Part shown: positions 29,401 through 43,079 of the stretch, one piece after another
Numbering within the stretch: the stretch's first letter is position 1
Layout of the letters: every line of letters starts with the position of its first letter
Assembly: GCA_036417435.1 (NCBI GenBank)
Contig: CM070903.1
Coordinates: 617,001-681,000, forward strand
From: Inia geoffrensis
Taxonomy: Eukaryota; Chordata; Mammalia; Artiodactyla; Iniidae
Direction: 5' to 3'
Length of the DNA stretch: 64,000 nt
The notes under the pieces: generated by a model
Told to the model about the DNA's origin: nothing
What the model saw: only the letters and a program-made list of their open reading frames with translations
Databases searched by the model: none
Translations under genes and position numbers: made by a program

Positions 29401-30904
29401 GTGAGGACACCAGGCCCTGGGCAGGACGAGCCAGGAGGCTGTGAGCAGAGGGCCTTAGGACACGTGTGCCCCAGATGTGGGAGGGGAGCCCTGTGAAATG
29501 CAGAGAGCTGTGCCTCAGGCAGGTTGTAGGGTCGGGGGTCGGGGGTGAGCCAGGATGTACCCCCAAAGTGAGAGACGAGTTGCTGCGCCTTGCGTCCCCT
29601 TTCTAGGAAGGAGCACAGGCCCGGCAGGCCTTTTGGGTTCTGAAGGCGCACCTTCCACTCAGGAATATCGCCCCGCCCCGTGTCTCAGGTGACTTGGGCG
29701 GGGAGCAGGCGTGTCTGCGCAGCAGGCAGGCTGGGTGCAGGCGGCCCTGTGCTTGGAGCCCTGGCATCGAGGTGTCGGTGGGAAGCGCCCTGCGGGCTTT
29801 GGGCAGAGTCCCTGGCCCCCGAGCGAGGCCGTGTGTCTGTGGATGGCCCTCACCTGTAGAGAGATGCTTCTCGACTCCCGATCACCGGGAGCACCCGGGA
29901 CACCAGGCTCCGGGGGAGGCTGGGCACTTTGCGGCTTTGCTGGGAGCCTGCGTCCCCACCCTGTCCTCCATGGGGGACCATCAGCACCCGCTGTGCTTGC
30001 GGCTCTGTCCGCCTATCCAGGCGGTCATGACAGCATCTGTCACTCGATGGCTTCCCACTTCCTGCCGGACACTGCACGCACACGGCTTATGGCACCTCCT
30101 GCCCGGCGCCCTCGGCTGCAGAGGAAACAGGCCCAAGGGCGCAGGTAACCTTCCCGGGAGGAGAACCTCAGCCTGGGAGGCGAGGCCGGCATCCTGCGCC
30201 TTTGTGCCTGCAGGGCAGGGCCCGACTTCAGCGCGGGGAGGGGGCTGCTGAACCGGTAAATCCTGAGCCTCAGATGCAGGCATTGCAGGGCCCCGATATT
30301 CTATGGAGATTCGTGGGGACCAAGACCCTGAGAGTTGCTCTCTGCGTCCAGCCCATCTTGGCTGGGTGTCTGCGAGGTGTCCGACGCAGTGAAAGCAGGC
30401 ACCCTGCGTTCCCCTGAAAACCACCAGCGCCTCCTGCTGTGGCTGTATTTAGATAGTTCTGGAGGCGTCACTTAGCCTTTATGGTCCCTTGGGCCTGAGG
30501 AGCCTTCCCCTTCCTCCTGCCCAGCTGTTCCCCCAGGATTCTGAGGTGCAGAAGGATACGGAGGGGAACCCAGGTCAGCCCCACCTCAGCCAGGTGTCCT
30601 GAGTCCAGTGGCCCTGGCAGCTTTGGCCCCGGGCTGCTGTCTGCACTGCCACACTGCCTTATCCGTGCAGCATCCCATGAGGGGCCTGGCTGAGGTCTGA
30701 GGCTGGGGGCTCACGGCCCTGAGGGGTGTCCGGGAGGAAGCCAGCTGCCAGGGTCACTCCTGTCTGTGGGAAGAGTAGGGGGTGAGCAGCACAGATGCAC
30801 TTTGAGGCCTGGGGGACCAGCGATTCCTGAAGATGTGAGTGTGCCCTTAGTGAGGGAAGGAGCTGTCCTTGGCTGTGGGCCCTGCCGGCCCCACCCGAGG
30901 GATT
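26421..30904. other. GC-rich intergenic DNA, nothing firm
   Basis: Upstream of the proposed promoter. No repeat or gene was recognised with confidence. Overlapping open frames on both strands lack any family resemblance. Confidence 0.55.
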
Positions 30905-30919
30905 AAGAAGTGCCATTTC

Positions 30920-31244
30920 TGGGACTCCCCTGGTGGCGCCGTGGTTAAGAATCCATCTGCCAATGCAGGGGACACGGGTTCGAGCCCTGGTCCGGGAAGA
31001 TCCCACATGCTGCTGGGCAACTAACCCCGTGTGCCACAAGTACTGAGCCTGTGGCAAGCCACAACTACTGAGCCCACAAGCCATAACTACTGAAACCCGC
31101 GCGCCTAGAGCCCATGCTCTGCAACGAGAGAAGCCACCGCAATGAGAAGCCCGCACACCACAACATGGCTCCCGCAACTAGAGAAAGCCCGTGTGCAGCA
31201 ACAAAGACCCAGCACAGCCAAAAATAATAAATAAATTAAAAAAA
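30920..31244 (+). mobile_element. Full-length CHR-type SINE
   Basis: It starts at about 30920 with gggactcccctggtggcgcc, carries the B-box-like gggttcgagccctggtccgg, then ccacaactactgagcc units and an A-rich tail. Flanks aagaagtgccatttc (30905-30919) and aagaagtgttgtttc (31245-31259) differ at 2 of 15 sites, so this is an older insertion. Confidence 0.92.
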
Positions 31245-31259
31245 AAGAAGTGTTGTTTC

Positions 31260-32300
31260 CTCCTCTGCCCACATGTTCTTAGGCCGTGGGAGGCCTTAAG
31301 TGGTTCCATGTGGACAAGCCTTCCATGGCTTTCTCATGCTCAGTGGCTCTTGTGGGACTATTATTGGGGGGCGGGGCGGGTCCTTCACAGCCTCAGAAAT
31401 GCATTTAGAAGAAGACTGTGGACTCACATTTTCCTATCCTCACCGATGGGGCCGACAGAGTAACTCCACTCTCCGCTTTCCAGACTCAGAAATGACAAAA
31501 CCCGCCATTAACGGGCGATGCCCAGGAGTCAGTGTGTCACAGTGTGTGTTCCAAGTTGGTGGGAGAGCGACACCTTTTACGGTCTTAAGCCAAAGCTACC
31601 TCACTGGTCTGGATAAACTTAGCGGGTGTTAGGCAACAGAGTGCTTGTATTCATGACAACCTAGGGTGCTGTGACAACTTGGCACGGACCACCATTCACA
31701 TCTCCAGTGCAAGCCAGGACAGAGGGGGACCCCGGTGAGGGGCCTGCCTGGGGCCAGGGCACCAGGTGGCAGGAAGGTTGGGGGACACGTGCTGTTGGGC
31801 AAGAGCTGCCCCCTTGATGGAAAGAGGCTGTGAGTGCACGGTGGCCTCCGTCCAGCCATGCGACGCTCCTGAGGGTCCTTACTTCCCCTGCACGTCTGGT
31901 CATTTCTCGGGAAGTGAAGCCAGCCTGAGAATAGCAGCTCCCCAAGGTGGCATCCACAGAGCTCCCTTCATACACCTGATCTAATGGATCCTGTGTCACG
32001 AGAGCCTCGCAGACAAGAGATAGATGCTCACAGGGAGGACAGGTGGGGGAAGAAAACCTGAGAAGGTGGCGTGGCCTTCCTGTGCCAGCAGAAACTGAGT
32101 TGCATGACATTCTGGGGGCCCTTTCAATTCAGTACCACACGGCTGGTCAAGAGGAGGCATAAATATTCTGAGGCATTTTGTAAACTAATCCCATTTGGTT
32201 TAGATGTACTCAGAGGTGACGGAGGGGAAAAAGCACCACCACTGGTGGGATGAGAAGTTCAAGACCCAGCCTCTGGTTTACAGCTGTTTCACAGTGATAT
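31260..32300. other. Intergenic DNA with a weak MIR-like fragment
   Basis: A short MIR-like stretch may lie at about 31960-32095. Otherwise nothing was recognised. Confidence 0.45.
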
Positions 32301-35090
32301 ACCTAGGAGTGATGCTTTTTGTATTTACCCCGTTTGGCTTATGTAGATTTCTTTTTTGAGTCTGCAGTATATATCTTTTATCGGTTTTAGAAAATTCTTG
32401 GCTGTTAGCTCCTCAAATATAGCCTCTGCTCCATTCTGTCTTTATTCTCCATCTGGGACTTAAATTTTACATATGTTAGACATTTTCATTGTGTTCCACT
32501 TATCTCTTATGCTCTTTTCTGTATTTTCTATCTGTTTTTAATTTGTCCTTCAGTCTTGACCATTTTCTATTGACCAATTTTCCAACGAATTTGTCCTCTC
32601 TTCTGCCGTGTCTAATCTGTTGTTAATGCCATCCATTGAGTTCTTACTATTAGTTACTGTATTTTTAATTTTTAGAATTTCCACTTGATCTTCAATTTCT
32701 AGATTACAGTCCTCTTATTTAGTTCTCTCTCTTACCTTCCATTTTCTTGAGATATTAACCACATTTATTTTAAAGTTCATGTATGATAACTCCAAAACCC
32801 GGTCCACTTGTGGATCTTTTTCTCTTGTTGGTTTTTTTTTCCCATAGAGTCATATAGTCCTGTCTCTTGACTAACCTGATGATTTTTTATTAAATGCTGG
32901 ACATTATTAGTGAAAGACTGTAGAGGTTCTTCTTAATGTTATCTTCTTTTTTATAGGATTTAATTTTATTTTGGTGGGCAGTTAGTTTAGTCCTGGATTC
33001 CTTTCTCCAGTCAGGGATTGATATAATTCAAATCTAGGTTGATGCCTTTGTGAAGACTGGTAAATTACCAGTTCTTCATTACTTTTAGAGCATAGCTTTC
33101 TAAGTGACCCAGTTGAGAGCCTGGCGTATTTACCAAGGCTTCCATTTCTTTGAAGGTCCAGGATTCTAGGTGTTGAACTGAGAGAATAGCAAAGGCTATG
33201 CATAGCTTAAAAAAACAAACAAAACAGATTTATTGAGGTATATTTTACGTAACACACAATTCATCCTATTCGGGTATGCAGTTCAGTAATTTTCAGTAAA
33301 TCTGCCGAGTGGTGTAATCATCATCACAAATCCGTTTTAGAACTGTTTCTTCATCCCAATAGGAGCCCCCCTGCCCATTTAGAGTTAGCCTGCTTTCAAT
33401 CCCTCAGCCCCAAGAAACCACTAGTCTACTTTTCTCTATATATTTGCTTTTTCTGGATGTTTCACATAAGTGGAATCATATAATACGTGGGCTCTTGTGT
33501 CTGGCTTCTTTCACTTGGCATCATGTTTTTGAGGTTCATTAATGTCATAGCATGTTTCAGTAGTTTATTCTTACCAAAGCACAGCAGTTTTTCTTGAATA
33601 AAATCTTCAGGTTGTTGTAATCCTTTGGTTAATCTCCAGAGCTCAGAAAAAGTTAATTTAGAGAATTTGGCTAGTGATTTCGTTGCTTTTAAGAAGGAGT
33701 AGATTCACAGGGGTCCTCACTCTACCATCCCCGAAGTCCTGCCTTTCACTTTTGTGTATTGATTCTGCGCCTTTCTGCTAAAGTCACTTATTGGTCCTTG
33801 CAGCTTTTTCTGGGTAGGCTCTGTAGAATTTTCTAAGTACACAATCATATCACCTGTGAACAGACAGTTTTACTTCTTTCCAATCTAGATTTCTTTTATT
33901 TCCTTTTCTCACCTTTATGCACTATTTAAACCTCCAGTATGATGTCAAGTAGCAGGAGTGAGAGTGAACACCTGTACTCTGTTCCCGAATTTAGAGAGAA
34001 AGTCTCCTGTTTTCATATTAAATACAATATTAGCTGTGGGGTAATTTTGGTTTTTTTGTTGATGATGTTCTTTATTAGGTTGAGCAAGTTACGTTCAATT
34101 CCTAGTCTTCTTACAGTATTTTCATAAACAGGTGTTGTATTTTGCCAAATATATTTTCTGCGTTTATTGAGGAGCTCAAATGGGTTCATCATCTTTATTC
34201 TGTTAATATGGTGAATTATATTGTTTGATTTTTAAAAATTTTCAGCCACAATTGCATTTTGGGGATAAACCCGCCTGGTACTGGTATATTATCTTTTTTC
34301 TAAATTTGTAGGTTCAACTTACTAATGTTTCCTTAAGGATTTTTGTGTCTATATTCATGAGAGATGTTGGTCTGTGCTTTTCTTTTAATATCTTTGTCTG
34401 GTTTTGGTATCAGGGTAATACTGGCCTCATAAAATGAGTTGTGAAGTGTTCCTTTTTCCTCCATATTTTGCAAGAGTTTATACAGGATCGGTGTTACTTC
34501 TTTCTTAAATGTTTGATAGGATCCCCCAGTGACGCCCTCTAGGATAACGAATTTATTTTCCTTAATAAATGTCAGACTATTTCTTCTTGAGTTAGTTTAG
34601 AAAAATTTGTGTCTATCAAGGAATTTGTTTATTTCATGTAAGTTGTCTAAATTTATTGTTATAAAGGTGGTCGTTATATCTCTTTTCTTCTTTCCTTTTT
34701 TCATTTTTTTGAAAAGGAAGTGGAGAGAGAAGAATTCTCTACATTAGTGTTTAAGAACCAGGGATAAAACAAATCTGAAATCTGTAAGTCCAGGGTCTTC
34801 CGAGTGTGATTCCTATTGTGTTGACAGTTCGGTGAGGACTTTGCTTATGCTCCTCTCTTATCATTGCGTTTCTTTATTGTTCCTTATAGTCTGTCTAGTG
34901 TCTGTTGGATCTATAGTTATGTTTTCTCTTTCGTTCCTGATATTAATAATTTGTGACATGTCTCCTTTTAAAAATTAGTATATGTGGAGTTTTATCAAAT
35001 TTATTGATCTTTCCAAGCAATTAGCTTTTTGTTCTGTTGATTTTATCTTTCATTTGTCTGTTTCCTACTTCAGTGTTTCCACTTCAGTGA
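32300..35090 (-). mobile_element. Cluster of old L1 fragments, antisense
   Basis: T-rich plus strand. 32300-33200 resembles antisense L1 5'/ORF1 sequence. 33220-33600 (tttattgaggtatattttac, gtggaatcatataatacgtg) is an antisense L1M 3' end. 33850-35050 is antisense ORF2 (ccagtatgatgtcaagtagc). The order suggests at least two copies. Confidence 0.75.
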
Positions 35091-38000
35091 CTTCCCTGTG
35101 TGGCTGGGCCTGTCTCTCTATCTGAGATGATGAACAGTCCCGTTCAGGTCAGTCCGCCTGGGAGATCAGTGCCCCTGGCTGGTCCATGATGACAGTGGCC
35201 AGGATCATGGGCCAAGGCACACAAGTGACCAGTCGCAAAGGGCACGACTCCAGAGTCCCACCTGTGCCCTGTGATGCTGGCCAGGCCTCGGAGTCACCCG
35301 AGCTGTGGCTTCTCCTCTGTCAAAGGGATCTTCCTAGCACTTGTGTCGACAAGCTGTCCCGTGTAAGTGACTCTGCAGGGTGCCAGGGTCAGGACAGCGT
35401 TGGTTCGTGACTTGGCCCCTCTGGCATCTTCCCCTGCTCACCTGGCAGGTGTTAGCACCACTGGGTGGACATATGTGCTGTCTGGCACGATCATGTGAAA
35501 GCCGTCCAGCTGAACCCAGGAAGCACATCTGAGTGTCCCATATGGAAAGGAGGAGAAAAGCCAAAAATGCTTTTAACAACACCCAGCATCCATCCTGACG
35601 AGCCCTATTCTCACATTTTTAGAAATGCACGCTCACGCTTGGCAGTGAAACTGCGTGTGCTCCCGTGTGTTCCCTATTTTCCCACTGGCATGGCGACTGG
35701 TTCCTGCCTGGGCTCACCCCTGCTCTTCCCACTCTGCCTTGTGAGGGGTCAGCGCCTTATCTGGTTGGCAGCCCCCTCCATGGTGCCCACCCTCTCCCCA
35801 CTCCTCCCGAACGGCTGTGGCCTGGCCACCCCGGATGGTGAAAGTTTGCAGATGCAGACTGCTGGCAAGCACAGGAGCCGTGGTTAGAGGTGAGGGCACA
35901 CCACAGAGCTTGGGACAGGGCCCTGGGTCCTCTCCCACAGCTGGATTGCAAGGCCTGGGGCCACAGCTGACCTGGGGTGATTTAGACCCAGAGGCCGGAA
36001 ACTGACTCTCAAAGTCAGGCTGCTACTGCTGAGATGCCCGTCCTAACATGGCGACAGGCCAGGAGGCAGAAGGGCCCCCGAGCACAGGGTGCAGCCCAAG
36101 CATCATAAATAAAGCTCCCCCCTCCGCTTGGAAGGGACCTCAGGGGCCCCCTGGAGGGACACCCATTTCACGCCCCCCCCGGCTTCTCCCCTGCAGAGCC
36201 AGGGCTCAGGGACTTCTGCGCCTCACCAGCACCCACTTGTACCGCGAGGTCCCTGTGACCAGAAAGGGTGACGGTGGTACCAGAGCCGGCCTGGGGCCCT
36301 GCCGGCTTTCCTTGGGATGAAAGTCTCCTGGCGTCCGCAGACCCTTGGCTGGTGTGCGCCCACTCCGGGGCCGTCTGGCGCCTCCTCTCCCCGTGGGCCG
36401 AAGCTGGGAGAGGGGCCCAGCAACCTCAGCCACAGAGGAGGGCCCCTTCCCTTTGATGGAACCACCTTCTGGCAGGAAGAAAATTCAAAATTGTTTGACA
36501 AATCAAACCTTAAACAGAACCAGCTTGTCTGAGGATTAACAGCCTTGAGACGCGGAATTCCTACAGACCTACATGTAGGGGGTGAGCGGCTCTGTGGGCG
36601 GCGACTGGAACGGATTTGAGAGTTGGAAGGGACTTCAAGAGAGTCCTGATTCCAGGGCTCAGGATAATCGCGGGTGTGGGATTTTCTGAAATGCCCCAAG
36701 AGCCCTATCCATCTCCCCTCAGATGAAGGGCTCCCAGGGTCGGGAGGGGCCCAGGCTGCTGCTGCCACCACCCTGCCCTGAGCGGCCCGGGGGGACGTCC
36801 AGCCCCGCTGAACAGGCCCGTCTTGTCACGAGGACGAGGTTGAGGGAGGCCAGCGACATGTCCCCCCCACCCCCATTCAGTTATTCCACACACTTAGCCC
36901 CCAGGACGTGGGGACATGGCGGCAGGTGTGGGAAGGGTGCTGGGGTCACTGCTTCCACCTGGGGGGCATGGATTATGCCCCTCCTGAGGGCAAGCCCTCG
37001 TCCACCCAGGAAACTGACAGGGAAGCAGCCCGGCCACCCTCGGACACCTTTCCAAGCTCAGGTCCAGCTGCTGAGTGTCTGGCTGGGCTGTGTACTCCTC
37101 TGGCTGCGGCCCAGCTACCCCGCCCGTCCTGCAGGGGCCTGTGCCCATCAACACGTCTGAGCCTGGCCCGTGGAGAAGCTCCACCCTGGCCAGCTCTTCC
37201 TGGAGCCCCCTTCCACCAGCTCCGAGACCCCCTTACGTGGTTACCCCGGCCACTCCGCCCTATCCCAGGTCCCTGGCAGCCTGTCCTCTCACTTGGCCTG
37301 TGTTTGCTGACCTGGGCTCGCCATTCTGAGTGGCCTTCCTGGAGGCGGTGCTGGTCCTCTCTGTCCTGCCAGATCCCAGGTCCCCCCGAGCGCTCTCTCC
37401 CCACTGGTCCAAGTGGCTGCCTGGCAGCCAGGAGTCTCAGGCTCAGCACCAGGTGGCACAGGGCCCCAAAGTGAGAGCCCCCAGTGCCGTGCCCAGCTCT
37501 GCCGTCGAGGCCTGGCCCACAGGGTGGGTCAGGGCTTGGGGGGGGGTCTCTGGGACCCAAGAGCAAGGTCCCCTGGGCCGGTGGTCAGAGGGAGAGAGGG
37601 GCAGCAGCTGCTGGTGGCCCTGGAGGGCCCAGCGGTGCCTGGAGGACGCAGCGGTGGGTCCTAAGTGAGTGGGTGAGGGACCAGGTCACTCCCTACAGGA
37701 GGAGGGACAGCAGCTTGGCCCTGCTTGCTCGCTCCAGGACTGACCTTGGCCTCCTAGGGGCTCTGCCGTGGTGGCCCAGCCTTCAGCCCTGTGGTTGGAG
37801 CCACGGTTGGTGCAGGGCAAGTGGTTGCCGGGGTGGGTGGCCAGGCTTGTGGATCCAGAGAGCCATTCCTGACACAAAGCCCCTGAGGTCCCCGGCCTCT
37901 CAGCCTGGCCTCATGGGCTGCCCTCCTGGGCCTGGGCTCGTGCACAGCCCGTGCTGGACACTCATGGTCAGCCTCTCTGGGCCGCGTGGTTGCAGCATGG

Positions 38001-39640
38001 TGGAGGGATGGCTCCCCGCTGGACCTCGGGTTCTGGGCACTGAATGGTGGGCAGGGTCTCCAGAGTCCGCCTCAGTGCCCGAGCACGCTGACCTCCACCC
38101 ACACACGGCGCTGACGGAGAGCCAGGCTCCTGGAGCCCCACCTTGTCTGCCGTGCAGCCAGAGGCCAGGCATTGGCTCCGCGTTGCCTCAGTCTCCCTGC
38201 CGGTAAAAAGGGCTGGCACGTCCTGTGAGGAGGTCAGTGAGACACAGCACATGCCCTGGCTTTGAGCTGAGGTTCTCCAGTCCCCACGTGAGGACGCTCT
38301 GCCCGAGAACAAGGGAACGACCCACGAAGGCGAGGACGTTGCCACCCCTTGTGCCGCCAGCGGAGATTCCACCAAGCAGTTGGTCCTGAACGCTGATCAG
38401 GTTCGACCCACCTGCCCTCGAGCTCGGGGTGCACTGCCCACCCAGCCCTCTTGGGTGGGGTGCTGAGAGAGGGAGTGCCAGGAATCTGGGTGCCAGAGAC
38501 GTGGTGACTGGCCAGCAGGGATGCTGAGGCAGGGCCCCTCCCCATCCTGCCCGCTCTGGGCCCACCTCTCAGTCCCTAGGGTTGGGGACCAGGGAAGCGT
38601 CACACTGCTGGGGAAAGACACGGCCACAGCCCTCCCCCGGGCCAGACGACTTGGCCATGGCAGCTCCTGTAACAACGCGCTTTCCAGCACCTGGGCCGCT
38701 GAGCCCTATTAGTCATTCCAAGAAAACGTTCTGAAGGTAGTTGGATCCAGGTGAATGTGTCACAGCAAATTTATCAGGAAGGAATTCGGGTTGTTTGTGA
38801 GTAACTGTAGAAACAGCGAAACACCCACATTTTCTGCAGAACCAGCCCGTGTCTGGTACCCGGTGGAGACGAAATCATTCGGCCGATGTCTCTGTGTCTC
38901 TTCCTCCGTCCCGCTGTCCCGGAGAAGTTGCTCTATGCCCCGTGAGGTTTGGGGGGCCGTGTGGTGGCTGTCTTGGCCTTGCTGCCCAGGAGACCTGCCC
39001 TTCCTGGCGTCCAGCTTGGAGGCCAGCTCTGTCCCATGGCACAGGATTCTGAGGTGGCCCCTGGGCCAGGCCTGAGTGCCACGGCACGTTTGCAGCGTAG
39101 CTGAGGTTGCCAATCAGCCGATCTTAGGGTGGGGGACCATGCGGGTGGCCTGACCCGACCACACAGCCCTTACAGAGCTGAGTTCTCTCTGGATGGAGCC
39201 GGGGGGATTCGGCGTGAGGGAGGTGAGGGCTCTCTGTTGCAGAGATGGAGTGACCTTGTGGCAGGAGCTGAGGGCAGCCCCAGCTGACAGCAGCCAGAAG
39301 ACCGAGTCCTATGGCCAGAGAGAACTGAACGCAGCCAGCGACCCGAATGAGCCTGGAAGAGGGTCCTCAGAGCCCCCAGTCTCACCCTAGCTCATCTGTC
39401 CCGGCTGTCAGTGTGTGAGGACAAGCCGGCCTCCTGGGCTTCTCACCCAGACAGTGGGCTAAGGGTGGGTGCGTTTAAGCCGCAGTTTGTAGAAAACTAA
39501 TGTGCTCCCTGGGGCTCCCTTCTGCTAAGTCCTCGCAAGGCTGGCGGCCTCTCTGCATCTGCTCTGAAGGTTTAGCTGCTGTTTTCTGATGCCACTGGAC
39601 TCAAGGGCTGGCACCGCCCGGCACCCACTGAATGTGCTCC
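35091..39640. other. GC-rich intergenic DNA
   Basis: Only weak MIR-like remnants were seen (for example near 35300 and 38190). No exon with splice sites and family resemblance was found. Confidence 0.5.
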
Positions 39641-39644
39641 AAAC

Positions 39645-40616
39645 TCCCAGAGAGAAGCTCACGTTCCAAAGAAGGCATACAGATGCCAACAGGTACAAGA
39701 AATGTGCCCAACACTGCTAATCATCAGGGCAATGCACATCAAAGCCGCAGTGAGGTATCACCTCACACCTGTCAGGGTGGCTATCATCAAAAAGACAAGA
39801 AATAAGTAGTGCTGGAGAGGGTGTGGAAAAAAGGGAACCCTTGTGCACCGTTGGCGGAAATGTAAACTGGTGCAGTCACTATGGAGAACAGTATGGAGGG
39901 TCCTTAAAAAACTGAAAATAGAACTACCACATGATCCAGCAATTCCACTTCGGGGTATTTATCCAAAGGAAATGAAAACATTAGCTCAAAAAGATATATG
40001 CACCCCCATGTTCATTGTAATGTTATTCACAGTAGCCAAGACATGGGAGCAACCTAAGCGTCCACTGATGGGTGAATAAAGAAGATGTGGTATATATATA
40101 CAATAGAATATTACTCAGTTATAAAAAAGATTGAAATCTTGCCATTTGTGACAACATGGCTGGACCTAGAGGGCATTATGCTGAGATTAATTAAACGGAG
40201 AACGACAAATACTGTATGAGCTCACTTACCTGTGGAATCTAAAACAAGACAAAACAAAACAAAAAACCAAGCAATATAGAGAACAGATTGGTGGTTGCCT
40301 CAGGTGGGTGGCGGGGTGTGGGCAAAATGGGTGAAGGGGTCAAAAGATGCACACTTCCAGCTTAAAATGAAAACGTCACAGGATGTCATGTACTTAATAA
40401 CAGAGTGTTTGCTGCATATTTGAAAGTAGCTAAGAGAGTGGATCTTGGAAAGTTCTCATCACAAGAAAAAAATCTGTAAGTATGTGTAGTAATGGATGTA
40501 AACTGGACTTACTGTAGTGATCATTTTGCAGCGTATGCAAATAATGGATTATTACATTGTACACCTGAAACTTATTTTAATGTTATGTCAATTACACCTC
40601 AGTTGAAAAAAAAAAA
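39645..40616 (+). mobile_element. L1 ORF2 3' end plus 3' UTR
   Basis: ORF2 phrases with frameshifts ([20 protein letters not shown] and [18 protein letters not shown] at 39849-39970), then 3' UTR, ending in an 11-base A run at about 40605-40615. Confidence 0.9.
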
Positions 40617-40814
40617 GGAACTCATGGCTGTTCTCTGCTCACCTGGTAGTGGGCTCTAGAGCTGGGAAGCCAGAGGCCATGTGGGTGTGGCCAGGGCAGT
40701 TAATCTGGACCATCCTCCAGGGAATGAGAGCAGGTAACACAAGGATGGGGTACAGAAGGTGCTCAGGCTGATGGGGCAGGTTTAGGAGCAGGTGGCACGT
40801 GCTAATCCCCTTGG

Positions 40815-40972
40815 TGCACACACCCCATGGTGCACACACACTCCATGATTTACACCCCCCATGGCACATACACCCCGTTGTGCACATATACCCCATGGTG
40901 CACACACCCCATGATTCACACCCCCCATGGCACAGACCTCAAGCCACACACCCCATTGTGCACACCACAGAG
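40815..40972. repeat. Minisatellite, about 66-bp unit
   Basis: Units contain cacaccccatggtgcacac and catgatt-acaccccccatggcaca; the second phrase occurs at about 40844 and 40910. About 2.4 copies. Confidence 0.8.
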
Positions 40973-41213
40973 CAGGACTGATTTGCTGTCAGCATGAAGG
41001 CTGCTTTTCAACAGGGGATGAGGGAAGGCCATGGGCTGGCAGGAGGGACTGGGTGCCCTTTCTAACCCCACTGAAGATGGCCTGCTCTCTGCTGAGTTTT
41101 CCCAAAGCAGAGCCCCTGGAGAGGCCTGGCGCATGGTCCTGGGAGTCCTGAGTGGTCACTTCAGTGAGCTGGGATCCCACGTCCCTGCAGGTGTGAGGAG
41201 CTGGTGGAATTGC

Positions 41214-41705
41214 TGTGTGCACATGTGAAAGTGTACATGTGTATCTATGTGTGTCTGTGGGCATGCGAGGGAATGTGTGTGCATGTATGCAGGCATGTAA
41301 GTGTACATGTGTATCGGTGTGTGTCAGTGGGCATGCATGTGAAGGAATGTGTGTGCATGTATGTAAGCGTACATGTGTGTCCCTGTGCATGTATGTAGGT
41401 GTACATGTGTGCACGCATGTGAGGGAACGTGTGTGCATGTATGTAGCACACATGTGTCCCTGTGCATGTATGTAAGTGTACATGTGTGCACGCATGTGAG
41501 GGAACGTGTGTGCATGTATGTAAGCGTACATGTGTGTCCCTGTGCATGTAAGTGTACATGTGTGCCTGTGTGCATGCATGTGAGGGAATGCATGTGCATG
41601 TATGTAAGCGTAAGTGTGTCTCTGTGCATGTATGTAAGTGTACATGTGTGCCTGTGTGCATGCATGTGAGGGAACGTGTGTGCATGTATGCACGTGTATG
41701 TAGGT
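41214..41705. repeat. Minisatellite, about 80-bp unit, six copies
   Basis: TG-rich units anchored by gagggaa(c/t)g (one copy reads gaaggaatg) at 41267, 41341, 41421, 41498, 41582 and 41668; spacings 74, 80, 77, 84 and 86. Each unit also carries tacatgtgtg and gtgcatgtatgta. Confidence 0.92.
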
Positions 41706-43070
41706 AGCCAGGCGCTCTTGGGAAGGATGAGGAGCTGTGGTGACCCCTCTCCCGGAGTCAGGCCGGACACGCATGGGAGCAGAGCCTTCTAGAATATCCC
41801 AGCTGGATGAGATCAGCTCTGTGGCCTACACATGTCAGCCAGACAGAAGCGGGGGCTCACAGGAAGTGAGACCCCAGTTAAAAAGCCCGTGTGAGCTGGT
41901 GGGGGAGGGTGGCGCCTCTCCCTCTGAGTCACACGCGGGTCTGTTTCTAATTACGGTCCCGCCAGCACAGAGCCTGCCTTGTGAGGGGCTGGAGTCTGGG
42001 AGCAGCTCCGCGTAGCCTCCTGGACGCTCAGACCCACAGGGCCTGCGTCCTGTCCACCTGGGCCACTGAGAGGGCTGGGATGGGGGAGGCTGGTGACCCG
42101 ACGGGGTCCGGTTGCACGGCAGCTGCGTCAGCACTTGTGACCCCACATCTGGGACACCTGGCCTGGACCATTGGTTTGGTTGATGAGTTGGCAGCGTGGC
42201 GGGCCAGGGTCCCTCCTGAGAGTGCAGGGCCGTGGCTGCTCGGGGCTGCCTCTCCAGTCTGGCGGCGCCCGCTCCTCTCTGGGGTGCCCCTGCGGCACTT
42301 TGCAGCCACGCTAGGTGGTGCCAGGACCTGCACTCTTCATTTCCTTACAGCTCAGCCTTCGGCCCCAGGGACCACAGCTGTTAAATCTCTGTCACCGCGA
42401 ACTTCGGACCCTCTCCAGAGAGTCCCAGGAGGCCCCTGGGGGCAGAGGCACAGGCAGGGGGCAGTGGGGCCTCTGCTGCTGAGAGCCAGGGACATGCCCT
42501 GCCCAGCGCCCAGACCCCAGTGGCCACAGCGTTTTCTCTGCCGGGGCCTCGTGGGGACTGTGGATGCCCCTTCTGCTCTGACTCTGTGCTGGGGTGGGGA
42601 TTCCAGGAGGCTGCGGCCCAGGTGGCCCTGCCGTGGGGCCTGTACCCCTGCCCAGCCAGGTGGACGTGGGTGGCTCTCATCAGTTCCCCTGCCAAAGTCG
42701 CCTTTCCCAGGCTCAGCCTGCGAGCAGGGTCTTTCCAGAACCTTCCACCTTACCTTAGGTCCTTCTAGCCCCTCAGGTAACAAGACTTTGAGATACGAGC
42801 ATGGAAGGAGTGTGTTTGCCCTCCTTTCTGCATTAGTTGGAGCAGAAGGGCCGGAGGTGCGTCCGATGGGGAAAGCAGCAGCACAGAGAACCCATCCGAC
42901 ACTTCCGACCACGGCCGCCCCCACGGGCCGTGCAGGGTGGTCTGTGGTGGCTGCCAGGGCCGAGTCATGGAGAGGAAGGTACAGGATGGTGATCTGGTCC
43001 AGGAAGAGGCCCGAAGGATGATGAGGTCTTGGCCTGTCACTGGCCCCTCGCCCCCAGGCTGTGCGGCCTT
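41706..43070. other. GC-rich intergenic DNA, nothing recognised
   Basis: Long frames are open on both strands at once, which is a composition effect. No repeat was identified. Confidence 0.5.
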
Positions 43071-43079
43071 GGCAAGAGT

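Noticed and set aside
41214..41705. Regular repeats that could suggest a CRISPR array
   Set aside because: The unit spacing varies, the whole unit is repeated rather than alternating repeats and unique spacers, and the genome is mammalian.
40989..41774. 261-codon His/Thr/Cys-rich minus frame resembling zinc-binding repeats
   Set aside because: It is a translation of the 80-bp TG-rich minisatellite; the His/Cys periodicity comes from the repeat unit.
41981..43021. 346-codon plus-strand frame
   Set aside because: The opposite strand is open too, the product resembles nothing known, and no splice or promoter signals support it.
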